Positions 8,127 through 17,452 of a stretch of 64,000 nt of DNA are shown piece after piece; the stretch's first letter is position 1, and every line of letters begins with the position of its first letter. Origin of the DNA: Agrilactobacillus composti DSM 18527 = JCM 14202 (GTDB lineage: Bacteria > Bacillota > Bacilli > Lactobacillales > Lactobacillaceae). The DNA lies in the NCBI RefSeq assembly GCF_001436375.1, contig NZ_AZGA01000088.1:37464-101463 (forward strand), in the 5' to 3' direction. Under the pieces are notes generated by a model that was not told where the DNA came from, did not search any database, and was given only the letters and a program-made list of their open reading frames with translations. The position numbers and the translations under genes were made by a program.

Positions 8127-8143
8127 TTGGGGGAATATACAAG

Positions 8144-9160
8144 ATGAAAAAAATACATTTAAATCACAATATGTTCAGTAAAGATACCTTTAATCTTTAT
8201 GAGGATGATGCATTTGAAGTGACCACGTTTGTTTACCCTTCAGGGATTGAAGCCCTCAATATTAAGAATTCAAAAGGGTACCTCACTGTTTTACCGTTTT
8301 ATGGATTGATCATATGGGATGCAGTTTTTGACAACATATCTCTTAAAATGAAAGATATGTTTTCTCAACCTTTACCTGGGACGGGTATTGCTGATACGTA
8401 TGGCTGTTTTCAATTCTCGTCTGGGCTGTTAGCAAATGGCACACCAGCGCCAGAGGACAATTATCAATTACACGGGGAATTTCCATGTTCGCACATGGAT
8501 CATGCGAATCTCATCATTGGCAACGAGACTATCACGGTTCAGAGTGATTTTGAATATGTAAAAGGTTTTGGATATCATTATTTAGCTGAACCATCAGTGA
8601 CGATGTATAAAGATAGCGGGCTATTTGATATTGAACAGAAAGTTACAAATCTATCAAATTATCAACCGATGCCGTTACAATACATGTGTCATATGAATTA
8701 CGCATATATAGATAATTCTGTTATCAGTTCTAATGTTCCTGATGAAGCATTTCAATTACGTCAAACCGTTCCGGGACATGTTCATCCAACGGTTGAATGG
8801 CAGAAATACAATGATGAGTTGAAGGCTTCAGGAAAACTGATTAATAAATTGGATGATGCTGCACACTATGATCCAGAAATTGTTTTCTTTTCCTCTGATT
8901 TAGCCAAGTACACAGATAATGCAGAATTTCGTATGAATATTGGTAATGGTAAAAATTTCTTAACAAAATTTGTTACGGCACAATTTCCAATTGCAACACG
9001 CTGGATTTTATATAATCCGGATCAGCAGGTTGGCGCTTTTGTATTACCGGGTACTAGTCGCCCTGAAGGCTATACTGCGGCAGAAAAGGCTGGGACGCTA
9101 ATTTGGCTTAAATCCCATGAAACTCGTCAATTTAAAGTGACAACGGGTCTTGAAAAATAG
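8144..9160 (+). CDS. deoX: DUF4432 aldose-epimerase-like protein (DeoX type)
   Basis: A 338-residue protein of the galactose-mutarotase-like fold (DUF4432 type). Visible landmarks are GLIIWDAVF, GIADTYGCFQFSSGLLANG, NYQLHGEFPC with a likely catalytic His, and VTNLSNYQPMPLQYMCHMNYAY. Salmonella and some E. coli deoxyribose clusters carry a relative, DeoX/DeoM, proposed to interconvert deoxyribose anomers. Its place between permease and kinase supports the same role here, which is inference. The ATG at 8144 follows a GGGGGA ribosome site. Confidence 0.8.
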   Translation: MKKIHLNHNMFSKDTFNLYEDDAFEVTTFVYPSGIEALNIKNSKGYLTVLPFYGLIIWDAVFDNISLKMKDMFSQPLPGTGIADTYGCFQFSSGLLANGTPAPEDNYQLHGEFPCSHMDHANLIIGNETITVQSDFEYVKGFGYHYLAEPSVTMYKDSGLFDIEQKVTNLSNYQPMPLQYMCHMNYAYIDNSVISSNVPDEAFQLRQTVPGHVHPTVEWQKYNDELKASGKLINKLDDAAHYDPEIVFFSSDLAKYTDNAEFRMNIGNGKNFLTKFVTAQFPIATRWILYNPDQQVGAFVLPGTSRPEGYTAAEKAGTLIWLKSHETRQFKVTTGLEK

Positions 9161-9172
9161 GGGGATAGATTG

Positions 9173-10096
9173 ATGACAAAAAGTGATGTGCTTGTAATTG
9201 GTTCCAATATGATCGACCTAATTTCGTATGTTGATAAAATGCCAATTGCCGGAGAAACACTTGAAGCACCAGAATTTGAAATGGGTTTTGGTGGGAAAGG
9301 TGCAAATCAGGCTGTGGCAGCCGCACGGTTAGGATCTAAAGTTAGCATGATTACGATGGTCGGGAATGATGCTTTTGGACAACAACAACTAGAGAACTAT
9401 AAAACGAATGACATCGATATAACAGGTGTTGGTATCGGGACAAAAGGAAGTGGGACCGCTCCGATATTTGTAGACAAGAGTTCTGACAACCGTATTTTAA
9501 TTATTAAAGGAGCCAATAGTGAATTGGTTCCAGAAGTGTTGGATAAATATCTTGATTTGATCAAGGATACGAAATTAATTGTCTTGCAACAGGAAATTCC
9601 ATTGGAAACGAATTACCGTGCAATTGATCTTGCAAATGAATATGGTATTCCAGTTTTATTGAATCCAGCACCAGGGAATAAAGATTTGGACATCAGTCAT
9701 GTAACAAAAGTTGATTTCTTTACACCAAATGAGACAGAATTAGCAATTTTAACAAAGATGCCGACTGATACACTTTCTGAAATTAAAGCGGCGGCTCATC
9801 ATTTGAATGAATTAGGTGTGAAGAACGTAATTGTCACATTGGGTTCTAAAGGGGCACTTTGGGTCCATGACGATGAGGAGCAAATTATAGATTCCATCAA
9901 AGTTAAGGCTATTGATACTACCGGTGCAGGGGATTCATTTATTGGTGCCTTTAGCCATTTCTATACAAGCGGTGAAGATATCCCCACTGCGCTATATCAT
10001 GCAAATGAGTATGCTGCAGTTACTGTTACCAGGAGGGGAACACAGAAATCTTATCCAACGGCAGCAGAGTTTAAATCTATTTTGATCAGCGAGTAG
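9173..10096 (+). CDS. deoK: Deoxyribokinase (ribokinase family)
   Basis: A 307-residue PfkB/ribokinase-family enzyme. The N-terminal substrate motif GGKGANQA is at 40-47, and the C-terminal anion-hole and base motif DTTGAGDSF has D254 as the catalytic base. In this context it would make deoxyribose-5-phosphate for deoC. The ATG at 9173 is preferred over a TTG three bases earlier because GGGGGAT then has normal spacing. A plain ribokinase cannot be excluded by sequence alone, but there is no rbs or ribose gene next to it. Last gene of the operon, followed by a terminator. Confidence 0.88.
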   Translation: MTKSDVLVIGSNMIDLISYVDKMPIAGETLEAPEFEMGFGGKGANQAVAAARLGSKVSMITMVGNDAFGQQQLENYKTNDIDITGVGIGTKGSGTAPIFVDKSSDNRILIIKGANSELVPEVLDKYLDLIKDTKLIVLQQEIPLETNYRAIDLANEYGIPVLLNPAPGNKDLDISHVTKVDFFTPNETELAILTKMPTDTLSEIKAAAHHLNELGVKNVIVTLGSKGALWVHDDEEQIIDSIKVKAIDTTGAGDSFIGAFSHFYTSGEDIPTALYHANEYAAVTVTRRGTQKSYPTAAEFKSILISE

Positions 10097-10155
10097 TTTT
10101 ACTGTTAAGGTTAGCTTAGATTCTTGTGAGTAGCGCTGGAATTAGTATTATTCAT

Positions 10156-10200
10156 GCGGCATAACTTCTAAATTTATTTTGAAGTTATGCCGCTATTTAT
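10156..10200 (+). terminator. Terminator of the deo operon
   Basis: Perfect 13-base stem (10156-10168 with 10181-10193) with a T-rich tail, 60 bases past the deoK stop. Confidence 0.85.
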
Positions 10201-10223
10201 ATATTTGGATTCAAGTTGAAAAT

Positions 10224-10256
10224 AAAAAAAGCCAACGCTGTAAATGCAGCGCCGAC
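10224..10256 (-). terminator. Terminator of hsp20
   Basis: Ten-base stem (10231-10240 with 10247-10256, some G-U pairs) followed on the minus strand by seven T residues. Confidence 0.8.
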
Positions 10257-10306
10257 TTTAGTTAAATTGGTATAGGTTATTGAATCAGGTAAGTGGTTAT
10301 TGGTCT

Positions 10307-10738
10307 TTATTGAATCTCGATATTACCATTGCCCTGGACTTCAGTAGTCTTGGGCAAGGTGATCTTCAAGACACCGTTGTTGTATTCAGCGGAAATATGA
10401 GCTTGGTCAACATTTGGCAACCGGAAGCTCCGACTCATTGTGCCATAGCTCCGTTCACTCAACAACAAGTTACCTTGTTTATCTTCATGATCCACAAAAT
10501 TGCTCTTGTTCACATTGATATTTAAAACACCGTCTTCGTAATTCATTTGGATATCTTGCTTATTGACGCCAGGCAAATCTACCACAGCTATATAAGCTTT
10601 ATCGGTATCTTGAATATCAGTCTTCAAATTCTTTTGTACTTCTGGTGCCATTGAACCGAAGAAGTGATCTTCCAAGTTATCAAAGAATGGATCCATACCC
10701 CAATCAACATTATTACGACGAGTGACTTCATTAGCCAT
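10307..10738 (-). CDS. hsp20: Small heat-shock protein, Hsp20/alpha-crystallin family
   Basis: A 143-residue cytoplasmic chaperone. An N-terminal segment rich in Asp and Phe (NVDWGMDPFFDNLEDHFF) precedes the alpha-crystallin domain (about 35-140), with AVVDLPGVNKQDI, ERSYGTMSRSFRLP and the terminal ISAEYNNGVLKITLPK motif. Small Hsps hold unfolding proteins for refolding by DnaK/ClpB. The ATG at 10738 follows AAGGAAG. A perfect CIRCE element covers its promoter, so HrcA control is expected. It is a single-gene unit with its own terminator. Confidence 0.97.
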   Translation of the reverse strand: MANEVTRRNNVDWGMDPFFDNLEDHFFGSMAPEVQKNLKTDIQDTDKAYIAVVDLPGVNKQDIQMNYEDGVLNINVNKSNFVDHEDKQGNLLLSERSYGTMSRSFRLPNVDQAHISAEYNNGVLKITLPKTTEVQGNGNIEIQ

Positions 10739-10849
10739 AATCCAAAACTTCCTTTCAAAAATTTTATTTTATGGGTTAAAAGGTTTTTGCTAATTTGGCG
10801 GGGGAAGCAGCGGGGGAACCGCTAGTTCCTTATCCCTCTCAACAACTAT

Positions 10850-10889
10850 ATAGTAACACCAATTAGCACTCTTGTTAAGAGAGTGCTAA
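10850..10889 (-). promoter_or_regulatory. hsp20 promoter with perfect CIRCE (HrcA operator)
   Basis: TTAGCACTC (10863-10871), nine bases, then GAGTGCTAA (10881-10889): an exact CIRCE inverted repeat. On the minus strand the -35 box TTAACA (10873-10878) lies within it, and the -10 box TACTAT is at 10850-10855, 17 bases away. HrcA binding would therefore block RNA polymerase. Confidence 0.95.
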
Positions 10890-11176
10890 TTGTTTTTTGA
10901 ATTTTTTTAACACAAAATAAACAGCATATGTCATATTATATGACGGAATTTCAATGTGATCTAGGAAATATCTAGTATTCGAACCCATAATTATTAGTGA
11001 GTATGACTAGAATTTAACACTGACATTAGTCATCGTAACTAATGATTACCAAAAAAAGCTTATAGTATCAGTATTTTTGCTAGATTAGCCAAGATTAGCA
11101 AATTATTGGAAAACCATTGCAATTCAATTATAGTTAGTGTTAGTATTGCTAACATAAGATTTGAAGGAGGGATTCC
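10890..11176. other. Intergenic region before the amino-acid ABC operon
   Basis: No gene, T-box or clear riboswitch seen. It is AT-rich, with repeated TTAGC-type words (GATTAGCC, GATTAGCA, GTTAGTGTTAG) at about 11083-11152 and a short inverted repeat (GTCATA/TATGAC) near 10929-10943. It must hold the operon promoter, but I cannot assign boxes with confidence. An AAGGAGG ribosome site ends it. Confidence 0.4.
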
Positions 11177-12631
11177 ATGAAGTTTGTTGTCAAACTCGTA
11201 TCAGCCATTATTGCAATGGTTAGCCTCGCTATCCTGGTGCCACCACATAAGGCCCAAGCCGCCAGTCACTATACCATCGGCACCGAAACAACTTTTGTCC
11301 CCTACGCCATTCAGGGCAAAGACGGTACATATAATGGCAAGCATCCCGGTATTGATATGGAAATATTACGGGCCATTGCCAAAAATCAGCATTTCACCTT
11401 TGATCTTAAAATCATGAACTTTGCCGCCATCGTCCAAGCCCTGCAAAGTGGGCAAGTTGACGGCAATATGGCCGCCATGATGGTCACCCCAGAACGGCAG
11501 CAAACTTTAGATTTTAGCCACACCTATTTGAATGCTGGCTTGTCTCTAGCCACTAAACCCGGCAGCAGCATTAAGAGCTACAAGGATTTGAAGGGGAAAA
11601 TCGTCGCCGTCAAGACCGGATCCACCTCAGAGACCTATGCCACATCGATCCAGAATAAATATGGCTTTACCATTCATCACCTAGACTCCACCAATACTGA
11701 GATCAATGATGTGACTACCGGTAACGCCGATGCCGCCATCGACGCCACCTTAAGCCTGCAGTACACCATCAAAAATGGCATGAAGCTGCGTTTGATTGGG
11801 ACCCAACAAAATGTCCATCCCGTGGCCTTTGCCGTTAAAAAAGGTGAAAATGCGGCACTGCTGCAAAAGTTTAACAAAGGCCTAGCCAATATTAAAAAGG
11901 ACGGCACTTACGCTAAAATCATGGCTTACTATACCGGTGCCAAGGCTCATACGAATGCCAATATTGCCACCGACCGTTCTTATCTGGGTATTATCAAAGC
12001 TAACGCCCCGCAGTTTAAGGCCGGGATTACCATGACCATCAAATTAACCATCGTGTCCATTATCATTGCCACCATCGTGGGGGTGTTCATCGGATTATTT
12101 GGGGTCGTCCCCAGTCGGTTGTTGAAGGGATTTCATGGGGTTTATACCTTCATCTTTAGAAGTATTCCGGTGATGGTGTTATCTTTCTTCATTTACATGG
12201 GTATTCCCAGTCTGATCGGTCATAAAATCCCCCTATTCACCGCCGGGGTCGCCACATTAGTCTTGGAAAACAGTGCTTATATCGCCTCCTTTGTGGCTGG
12301 GGGGATCAAATCGGTGGACCGGGGCCAAATGGAAGCCTCCCGCTCTTTAGGGGTGACGTATCTGGCGTCCATGCGCAAAGTGATCATGCCCCAGGCCGTA
12401 CGCACCATGGCCCCATCCTTCATTAATCAATTTATCATTGCCCTAAAAGGAACCTCGATTTTATCCGCCATTGGTTTGGCCGAAATGACCCAACAGGGCA
12501 CGATTATTATTTCTCAAAATATGGAAGGTTTTAAAGTTTGGTTGATCATCACCGCGATGTATCTGGTATTGATTGGCTGTCTCACGTTATTGTCGGATCG
12601 GGTTCAAAAACATTATAGCTTGGCAAATTAG
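11177..12631 (+). CDS. Amino-acid ABC transporter, fused substrate-binding protein and permease
   Basis: A 484-residue fusion. Residues 1-28 are a signal peptide ending AQA. Residues 29 to about 255 are a periplasmic-type binding domain (GIDMEILRAIA, GQVDGNMAAMMVTPERQQTLDFS, GKIVAVKTGSTSETYA). Residues 280-484 are a His/Glu/Gln/Arg-family permease with the EAA loop (EASRSLGVTYLASMRKVIMPQA) that contacts the ATPase. Such fusions are common for glutamine-type importers in lactic acid bacteria. The substrate is a polar amino acid or derivative; which one cannot be read from the sequence. The start has AAGGAGG upstream. Next gene is its ATPase, 12 bases on. Confidence 0.93.
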   Translation: MKFVVKLVSAIIAMVSLAILVPPHKAQAASHYTIGTETTFVPYAIQGKDGTYNGKHPGIDMEILRAIAKNQHFTFDLKIMNFAAIVQALQSGQVDGNMAAMMVTPERQQTLDFSHTYLNAGLSLATKPGSSIKSYKDLKGKIVAVKTGSTSETYATSIQNKYGFTIHHLDSTNTEINDVTTGNADAAIDATLSLQYTIKNGMKLRLIGTQQNVHPVAFAVKKGENAALLQKFNKGLANIKKDGTYAKIMAYYTGAKAHTNANIATDRSYLGIIKANAPQFKAGITMTIKLTIVSIIIATIVGVFIGLFGVVPSRLLKGFHGVYTFIFRSIPVMVLSFFIYMGIPSLIGHKIPLFTAGVATLVLENSAYIASFVAGGIKSVDRGQMEASRSLGVTYLASMRKVIMPQAVRTMAPSFINQFIIALKGTSILSAIGLAEMTQQGTIIISQNMEGFKVWLIITAMYLVLIGCLTLLSDRVQKHYSLAN

Positions 12632-12643
12632 GAGGCCGATATC

Positions 12644-13387
12644 ATGTTAGATGAAAAGATTGTCATTGCAAAGCATATTCATAAAAGTTTCGGGGATAAT
12701 GAAGTCTTAAAGGATGTGAGCTTATCCGTTCATTCCGGCGAAGTGGTGGTGATGATTGGACCTTCAGGATCAGGGAAAAGTACTTTTTTACGCACATTGA
12801 ATGGGCTTGAAACCATCGACAAGGGGCAAGTGATGGTTAACGGCCAACTATTATATGACAAGAAAGTTAATCTTAATCAGGTCCGCCAAAATATTGGCAT
12901 GGTATTTCAGCACTTCAACTTATTTCCCAATATGACGATTCTAAACAATGTGATCATGGCGGCGATTTCCACCAAACATTTTACCCCGGAAAAGGCACGA
13001 CAAGAAGCCAAGAAGTACTTAGACATGGTAGACTTAAGTGAGAAGATGAACAGCTATCCGGCCCAATTATCCGGGGGTCAAAAGCAACGGGTGGCCATTG
13101 CCCGGGCTTTGGAGATGGAGCCAAAAATCATGTTGTTTGACGAACCTACCAGTGCATTGGATCCGGAGATGGTGGGGGATGTGCTAGAGGTCATGCAGCA
13201 GTTGGCTCAAAATGGCATGACCATGATCATCGTGACCCATGAAATGGGCTTTGCCAAACGGGTGGCGGACCGGGTTGTTTTCTTCAGTGATGGGATGATC
13301 CAAGAAAGCGGGACCCCAGAAGAAGTCTTTGATCGGCCGGCTAGTCCGCGAACCCAGGGATTTTTGGAACGGGTCTTAAATGTTTAA
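12644..13387 (+). CDS. glnQ: Amino-acid ABC transporter ATPase (GlnQ type)
   Basis: A 247-residue ATPase: Walker [10 protein letters not shown] (39-47), signature LSGGQ (142-146), Walker B with [14 protein letters not shown] (from 162) and the switch histidine in IVTHEMGF. It energises the fused permease encoded just upstream and belongs to the polar amino-acid class. It sits in an operon with the M20 peptidase, starting 15 bases later. The ATG at 12644 follows GGAGG. Confidence 0.93.
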   Translation: MLDEKIVIAKHIHKSFGDNEVLKDVSLSVHSGEVVVMIGPSGSGKSTFLRTLNGLETIDKGQVMVNGQLLYDKKVNLNQVRQNIGMVFQHFNLFPNMTILNNVIMAAISTKHFTPEKARQEAKKYLDMVDLSEKMNSYPAQLSGGQKQRVAIARALEMEPKIMLFDEPTSALDPEMVGDVLEVMQQLAQNGMTMIIVTHEMGFAKRVADRVVFFSDGMIQESGTPEEVFDRPASPRTQGFLERVLNV

Positions 13388-13402
13388 GAGGGGAAGTTGG
13401 AT

Positions 13403-14659
13403 ATGTTTAGTGATGATGAAAAGGTTAAGATACTGCAGGATTTAATTCGGATACCTAGTGTTAATGACCATGAGAAAACTGTGACAGATTACTTAACGCA
13501 ATTGTTAGCCCAGTATGGCATTGCCGCCACGGCTGTGACATATAAACCCAATCGTAACAATTTAGTGGCCGAGATCGATAGTGGCCAACCTGGGCCAGTA
13601 TTGGTATTTTCCGGCCATGCCGATGTGGTCCACGAAGGCGATCGCCATGACTGGCAGCAAGACCCTTTTGAGCCCTGGATTGAAAATGGCCGGCTGTATG
13701 GCCGGGGCACGTCCGATATGAAGGGCGGTTTAGCCGCTTTAGTCATTGCCATGATCGAATTCAAAGCCAGTGGCCACCCCTTCACCGGTAAGTTGCGCCT
13801 ATTGGTAACCGCCGGCGAAGAAGTGGGGGAGCTGGGCTCTAAACAGTTAGCTAATCTAGGCTATGTGGATGATGTGGATGCCATGATCATTGGGGAACCC
13901 ACCGGTGTTGCCAAAGAGAAATATCAATCCTATGTGGCCAGCGGTACGGCCTTATTGTCCTCCGAACTACAAGCGGATATTTTAGCAGACACGGAAGAAG
14001 CCACGGCAGGCCAACATTTCATCTTCTTTGCCCATAAGGGTTGGGTAACCTACAAAGTGACCGCCCATGGTCGCGCCGCCCACAGTTCCATGCCCAAGGT
14101 GGGGGTCAATGCCTTGGAATTGATCCTGGCTTATTTTCAAAGGGAAAAAGCTTTCTATGAGGGTATCACGGCTTATAATCCGGTTTTAGGCGAAACGGTC
14201 TATGCCCCGACAATTATTCGCGGCGGCACCCAAGTCAACAGCATTCCCGACACGGCCAGCCTACAGGTCAAAGTCCGGACGATTCCTGAATATGATAATG
14301 AGCGTATTATCGCCGGTATTAACCAGATCATTGCTGAATTAAATGCCACAACTGAAGGGCACTTTACTTTGGAATATGACAGTAAGCGCCCGGTGATCAA
14401 TCATCGCGATTCACCAATTATTGCCCTGGCTCAAAAGATTGGGCAATCCGAGCTGCATGAACGCCTGCCCCTGCCAGTGATTGGTGTATCTCTAGGGACA
14501 GATGCCTCTGAGTTTACCCGGGCTAATCCTGATATTGATGTGGTGATTTTAGGCCCAGGTAATACCAGTGCCCACAAGGCCAATGAATATGTGACCATTG
14601 CCAGTTACTTAAATATGATTCAAACTTATCACGATATTGCAGTTGAATATTTGCAATAA
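13403..14659 (+). CDS. M20-family metallopeptidase/deacylase (ArgE/DapE/ACY1 type)
   Basis: A 418-residue di-zinc hydrolase. The metal site is visible: H72 and D74 in FSGHADVVHEGD, D105 in GRGTSDMKGG, and the E139/E140 pair in TAGEEVG. A dimerisation/lid insert follows (AHGRAAHSSMPKVGVNAL). Enzymes of this type remove acyl groups from N-acyl amino acids or cleave dipeptides. Being co-transcribed with an amino-acid importer suggests that the imported compound is an acylated or modified amino acid that is deblocked inside the cell, which is inference. The start ATG at 13403 follows AGGGGA. DapE and ArgE names are both possible and neither is proved. Confidence 0.88.
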   Translation: MFSDDEKVKILQDLIRIPSVNDHEKTVTDYLTQLLAQYGIAATAVTYKPNRNNLVAEIDSGQPGPVLVFSGHADVVHEGDRHDWQQDPFEPWIENGRLYGRGTSDMKGGLAALVIAMIEFKASGHPFTGKLRLLVTAGEEVGELGSKQLANLGYVDDVDAMIIGEPTGVAKEKYQSYVASGTALLSSELQADILADTEEATAGQHFIFFAHKGWVTYKVTAHGRAAHSSMPKVGVNALELILAYFQREKAFYEGITAYNPVLGETVYAPTIIRGGTQVNSIPDTASLQVKVRTIPEYDNERIIAGINQIIAELNATTEGHFTLEYDSKRPVINHRDSPIIALAQKIGQSELHERLPLPVIGVSLGTDASEFTRANPDIDVVILGPGNTSAHKANEYVTIASYLNMIQTYHDIAVEYLQ

Positions 14660-14662
14660 TTA

Positions 14663-14715
14663 AAAAATGAGTCGTCCACTTCTCAACTTGTTGAGAAGTT
14701 GGCGGCTCATTTTTA
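14663..14715. terminator. Bidirectional terminator
   Basis: Long stem-loop with AAAAATGAG and CTCATTTTT at its base and a CTTCTCAAC/GTTGAGAAG core. It separates the M20 gene from the convergent MMPL gene. Confidence 0.85.
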
Positions 14716-14717
14716 GA

Positions 14718-17339
14718 TTAATCTTGTTGGCTAATACCTTGATCCATATCTAAGCTACGGTTTCGGAATAGGTAAATCACCGCGGGTAAGATAGTTAAGG
14801 TGCTAATCAGCGCATAGGCCGTATCTAACACCGTGATCAAACCAAAGGATTTTAGAACTGGGAAGTTCACAAACATCAATGTGGAGAAACCACCGATGAC
14901 TGTTAAGCCAGAGACGGTAATGGCTTGGCCTACCGACCCCATGGCTTGTTGTAGTGAATGGAGCGTAGAGCGACCTGAGCGCTGTTCCTCCACAAAGCGT
15001 TCCAGCACCAGAATCGTAAACTCAGTTCCGATCCCAAGGATCAAAGAACTCAATGAAACGGTCACAGGATTATAGCTGATGCCCAACAGACTCAAGGTCA
15101 TGGGGGATAAGCCTAAAACGATGGCAATAGGGATGACAGGGAAGAGGGCTTGTTTGAAGTTGCGATAAACTAACAATAAAGCCATGAAGATGATTGCTAA
15201 ACCGGCAAAGATAATTAAACCATGATTGGCAGTCATGTTATCAATACCTTGGAGCATCATGGCCGTGCTACCGGCCGGGGCAATCGTCATGGCTCTAGGA
15301 AGATGTTGTGCCTTGGCATCAGCTTCGATCTGGTTCATCAACTTCAATTGCTTATCTGATTTTAATTTGAGACTAATTTTGAAACTAATAGTAGCATTTT
15401 TATAATCTGAGCTAATCAAGGTAGAAGTCAATACCCGCGGCATTTTTTGAATACTATGATTCAGGGTATTTTGAGATTGTGTCAAAAGATGACTTTGTTT
15501 TAAAGCATTGGTAATCGAGGTGGCGGATTGAATCTGGCTACCATATTTCTTAACTTCAGCTTTACTAAAGTCATTGATTTCATTTAAAACAGCTTTATCC
15601 CGGACGTCATCAGCAGAGACCAGGTAAGAAATATTGGTCGTGGAACCTACAAGTTTGACCAGTTGGTTATTGCGCTTTAAAGAGGGCAAATCTTGAGGAA
15701 TCATTTTGATCAGGTCGGTTTCCACGTTCAAGTGACTTTCAAAGAAGAAGCCCACACCGCCTAACAGTAAACCAATGGCAACAACGGGAAAGGCGTGTTT
15801 AGAAATCCAAGTCGTATACTTGACCAATGTTTTTGACAGCCAAGATTCTGTTGAAGCTTTAAGCTCGCCCTTGGCTTTGATAGCCTTGCGGTCACGATAG
15901 CTCAAAGTAGCGAACATCAAAGCTAATTCTACCAGATAGCTGGCAGCGACCCCAATGGCTAAGGTAATACCAAAGCCTTTAATTAACGGCGCCTTAGAAA
16001 TTAACATGGTTAAGAAACTTAAAGCCATAATGACCACCGCCACACCTACAGCTGGGCCGGTATTTGTTAACGTGGTATAAGTGGCAGCAGTCACATTGTG
16101 ATCCTTGCGGAATTCTTCTTCATAACGATTTAAGAATTGAACCCCGAAGTCCGTCCCTAACCCAATGATGATAGGCAAAGTTGCCATGGTGGCCATGGTT
16201 AAGTCAATACCTAACCAGCCCATGATGCCAAAGGTCCAGATTAGACCCACCAGGACGAAGAGTAACGGTAATAAGCGGCGGCGCACAGGAAAGACCAACA
16301 TCAAAATGAAGATCATTAAAATTACGGCAGCCACTAGCATGATTGCCATACTTTTACCCATTTGGGCTGTTACATCGGTGAAGATAGCTGGACTCCCAGC
16401 AATTTCAGCGTGATAGTTACCACTTTTGAGGCCACTGGTTTTGAGGGCCTGATTAAGTTGGTCATAGCGAGCGCCATTTCGACTAGCGGCCGCATCACCC
16501 TTTAAAGTGACGCTGATTAATAAATGCTGGCCATCTTTAGGCAAAAGCTGGTTTAAAGCACTAGGTATTTTACCATTTTGGCTATAAATGAGTTGCTTTA
16601 ACAGTGCCGTATCCATTTGCTGCACTTTGGGTAGCATGGCCGTAACCGTCTGGCTTAAAGCGGCAGTTTGAGTCTTGGTCAAAATGCCCATCGTATAGTT
16701 TTGCACTTGGGTTTGTTGAGCCGGGGACAACAACTGATTGATTGCGGAACTGGCGGCAGTTTGCCCACCAGCTCCTTGGCTAGTCGCTTGGGTCATCTGG
16801 GCTTTTTGTTCGGCAGTCAAAATTGATTGGGTATATTGGGAAATTTGCTGCTGTTGGGCTTGGTTTAAACTACCTGTGATCTGTTGTTGCAGCTTTGCTT
16901 GTTGTTTGGTCGTTAGTTGCTGCAACATAGCCGCCTGCAATTGCCGGCTACTTTGAGAACTGGCGCCACTGGCCATATTGGTACTTTTTAGTTGACCATT
17001 CAGAGCATCGACCACACTGGTAACCGTATAAACGCCAGCGATTTTTTCAGCTTTTTGACTGAAATCAGCAACTTTTGCTAAGGTACTTTTAGTCACAGTT
17101 GACTGATTGTTTTGTGTTGATAGATTAACCACAAAAGCTTCGCCACCAAATTTCTTAGCGTAGGTTTTAGAATCTTGGCTAAGTTTGGCACTGTCAGCGA
17201 CAAACATACTATTACTGGTGTTGAAATTAATTTTAGGCATCCCCAAAGCCAGAAATGCCGTCAAAACTAATGTGATGGCAATGACCGCACCAGCGTGATG
17301 GTGGATTTTTTGACCGATCCAGGTAAATAATTTAGCCAT
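14718..17339 (-). CDS. MMPL/RND-superfamily membrane exporter
   Basis: An 873-residue protein with the duplicated RND layout of Gram-positive MMPL proteins: helix 1 (residues 15-35), a large outside loop, five helices (about 330-470), helix 7, a second loop and five more helices to about 860. The GLGTDFGVQFLNRYEEE and GIGTEFTILVLERFVEEQRSG motifs mark the two halves. The first outside loop (about 120-255) is very rich in Gln, Ala and Ser with QQQ runs, unusual for the family. Known MMPL proteins export lipids or hydrophobic compounds. A TetR gene precedes it on the same strand. The ribosome site is weak (GAGAG). The substrate is unknown. Confidence 0.88.
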   Translation of the reverse strand: MAKLFTWIGQKIHHHAGAVIAITLVLTAFLALGMPKINFNTSNSMFVADSAKLSQDSKTYAKKFGGEAFVVNLSTQNNQSTVTKSTLAKVADFSQKAEKIAGVYTVTSVVDALNGQLKSTNMASGASSQSSRQLQAAMLQQLTTKQQAKLQQQITGSLNQAQQQQISQYTQSILTAEQKAQMTQATSQGAGGQTAASSAINQLLSPAQQTQVQNYTMGILTKTQTAALSQTVTAMLPKVQQMDTALLKQLIYSQNGKIPSALNQLLPKDGQHLLISVTLKGDAAASRNGARYDQLNQALKTSGLKSGNYHAEIAGSPAIFTDVTAQMGKSMAIMLVAAVILMIFILMLVFPVRRRLLPLLFVLVGLIWTFGIMGWLGIDLTMATMATLPIIIGLGTDFGVQFLNRYEEEFRKDHNVTAATYTTLTNTGPAVGVAVVIMALSFLTMLISKAPLIKGFGITLAIGVAASYLVELALMFATLSYRDRKAIKAKGELKASTESWLSKTLVKYTTWISKHAFPVVAIGLLLGGVGFFFESHLNVETDLIKMIPQDLPSLKRNNQLVKLVGSTTNISYLVSADDVRDKAVLNEINDFSKAEVKKYGSQIQSATSITNALKQSHLLTQSQNTLNHSIQKMPRVLTSTLISSDYKNATISFKISLKLKSDKQLKLMNQIEADAKAQHLPRAMTIAPAGSTAMMLQGIDNMTANHGLIIFAGLAIIFMALLLVYRNFKQALFPVIPIAIVLGLSPMTLSLLGISYNPVTVSLSSLILGIGTEFTILVLERFVEEQRSGRSTLHSLQQAMGSVGQAITVSGLTVIGGFSTLMFVNFPVLKSFGLITVLDTAYALISTLTILPAVIYLFRNRSLDMDQGISQQD

Positions 17340-17360
17340 GAAATAAAATCAGCTCTCTTT

Positions 17361-17378
17361 CTTAGTTGAATAACTAAG
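17361..17378. promoter_or_regulatory. Operator-like inverted repeat before the MMPL gene
   Basis: CTTAGTT (17361-17367), GAAT, AACTAAG (17372-17378): a perfect 7-base inverted repeat, flanked by a wider CTCTCT/AGAGAG pair. It lies 22 bases before the MMPL start and is a plausible site for the adjacent TetR protein. Confidence 0.5.
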
Positions 17379-17452
17379 TTTCGATTATAGAGAGTCAAGA
17401 CAGTACAGGCCAGATACAGTTATGGAGATCGTTGCGGGATGAGACATTTTGA

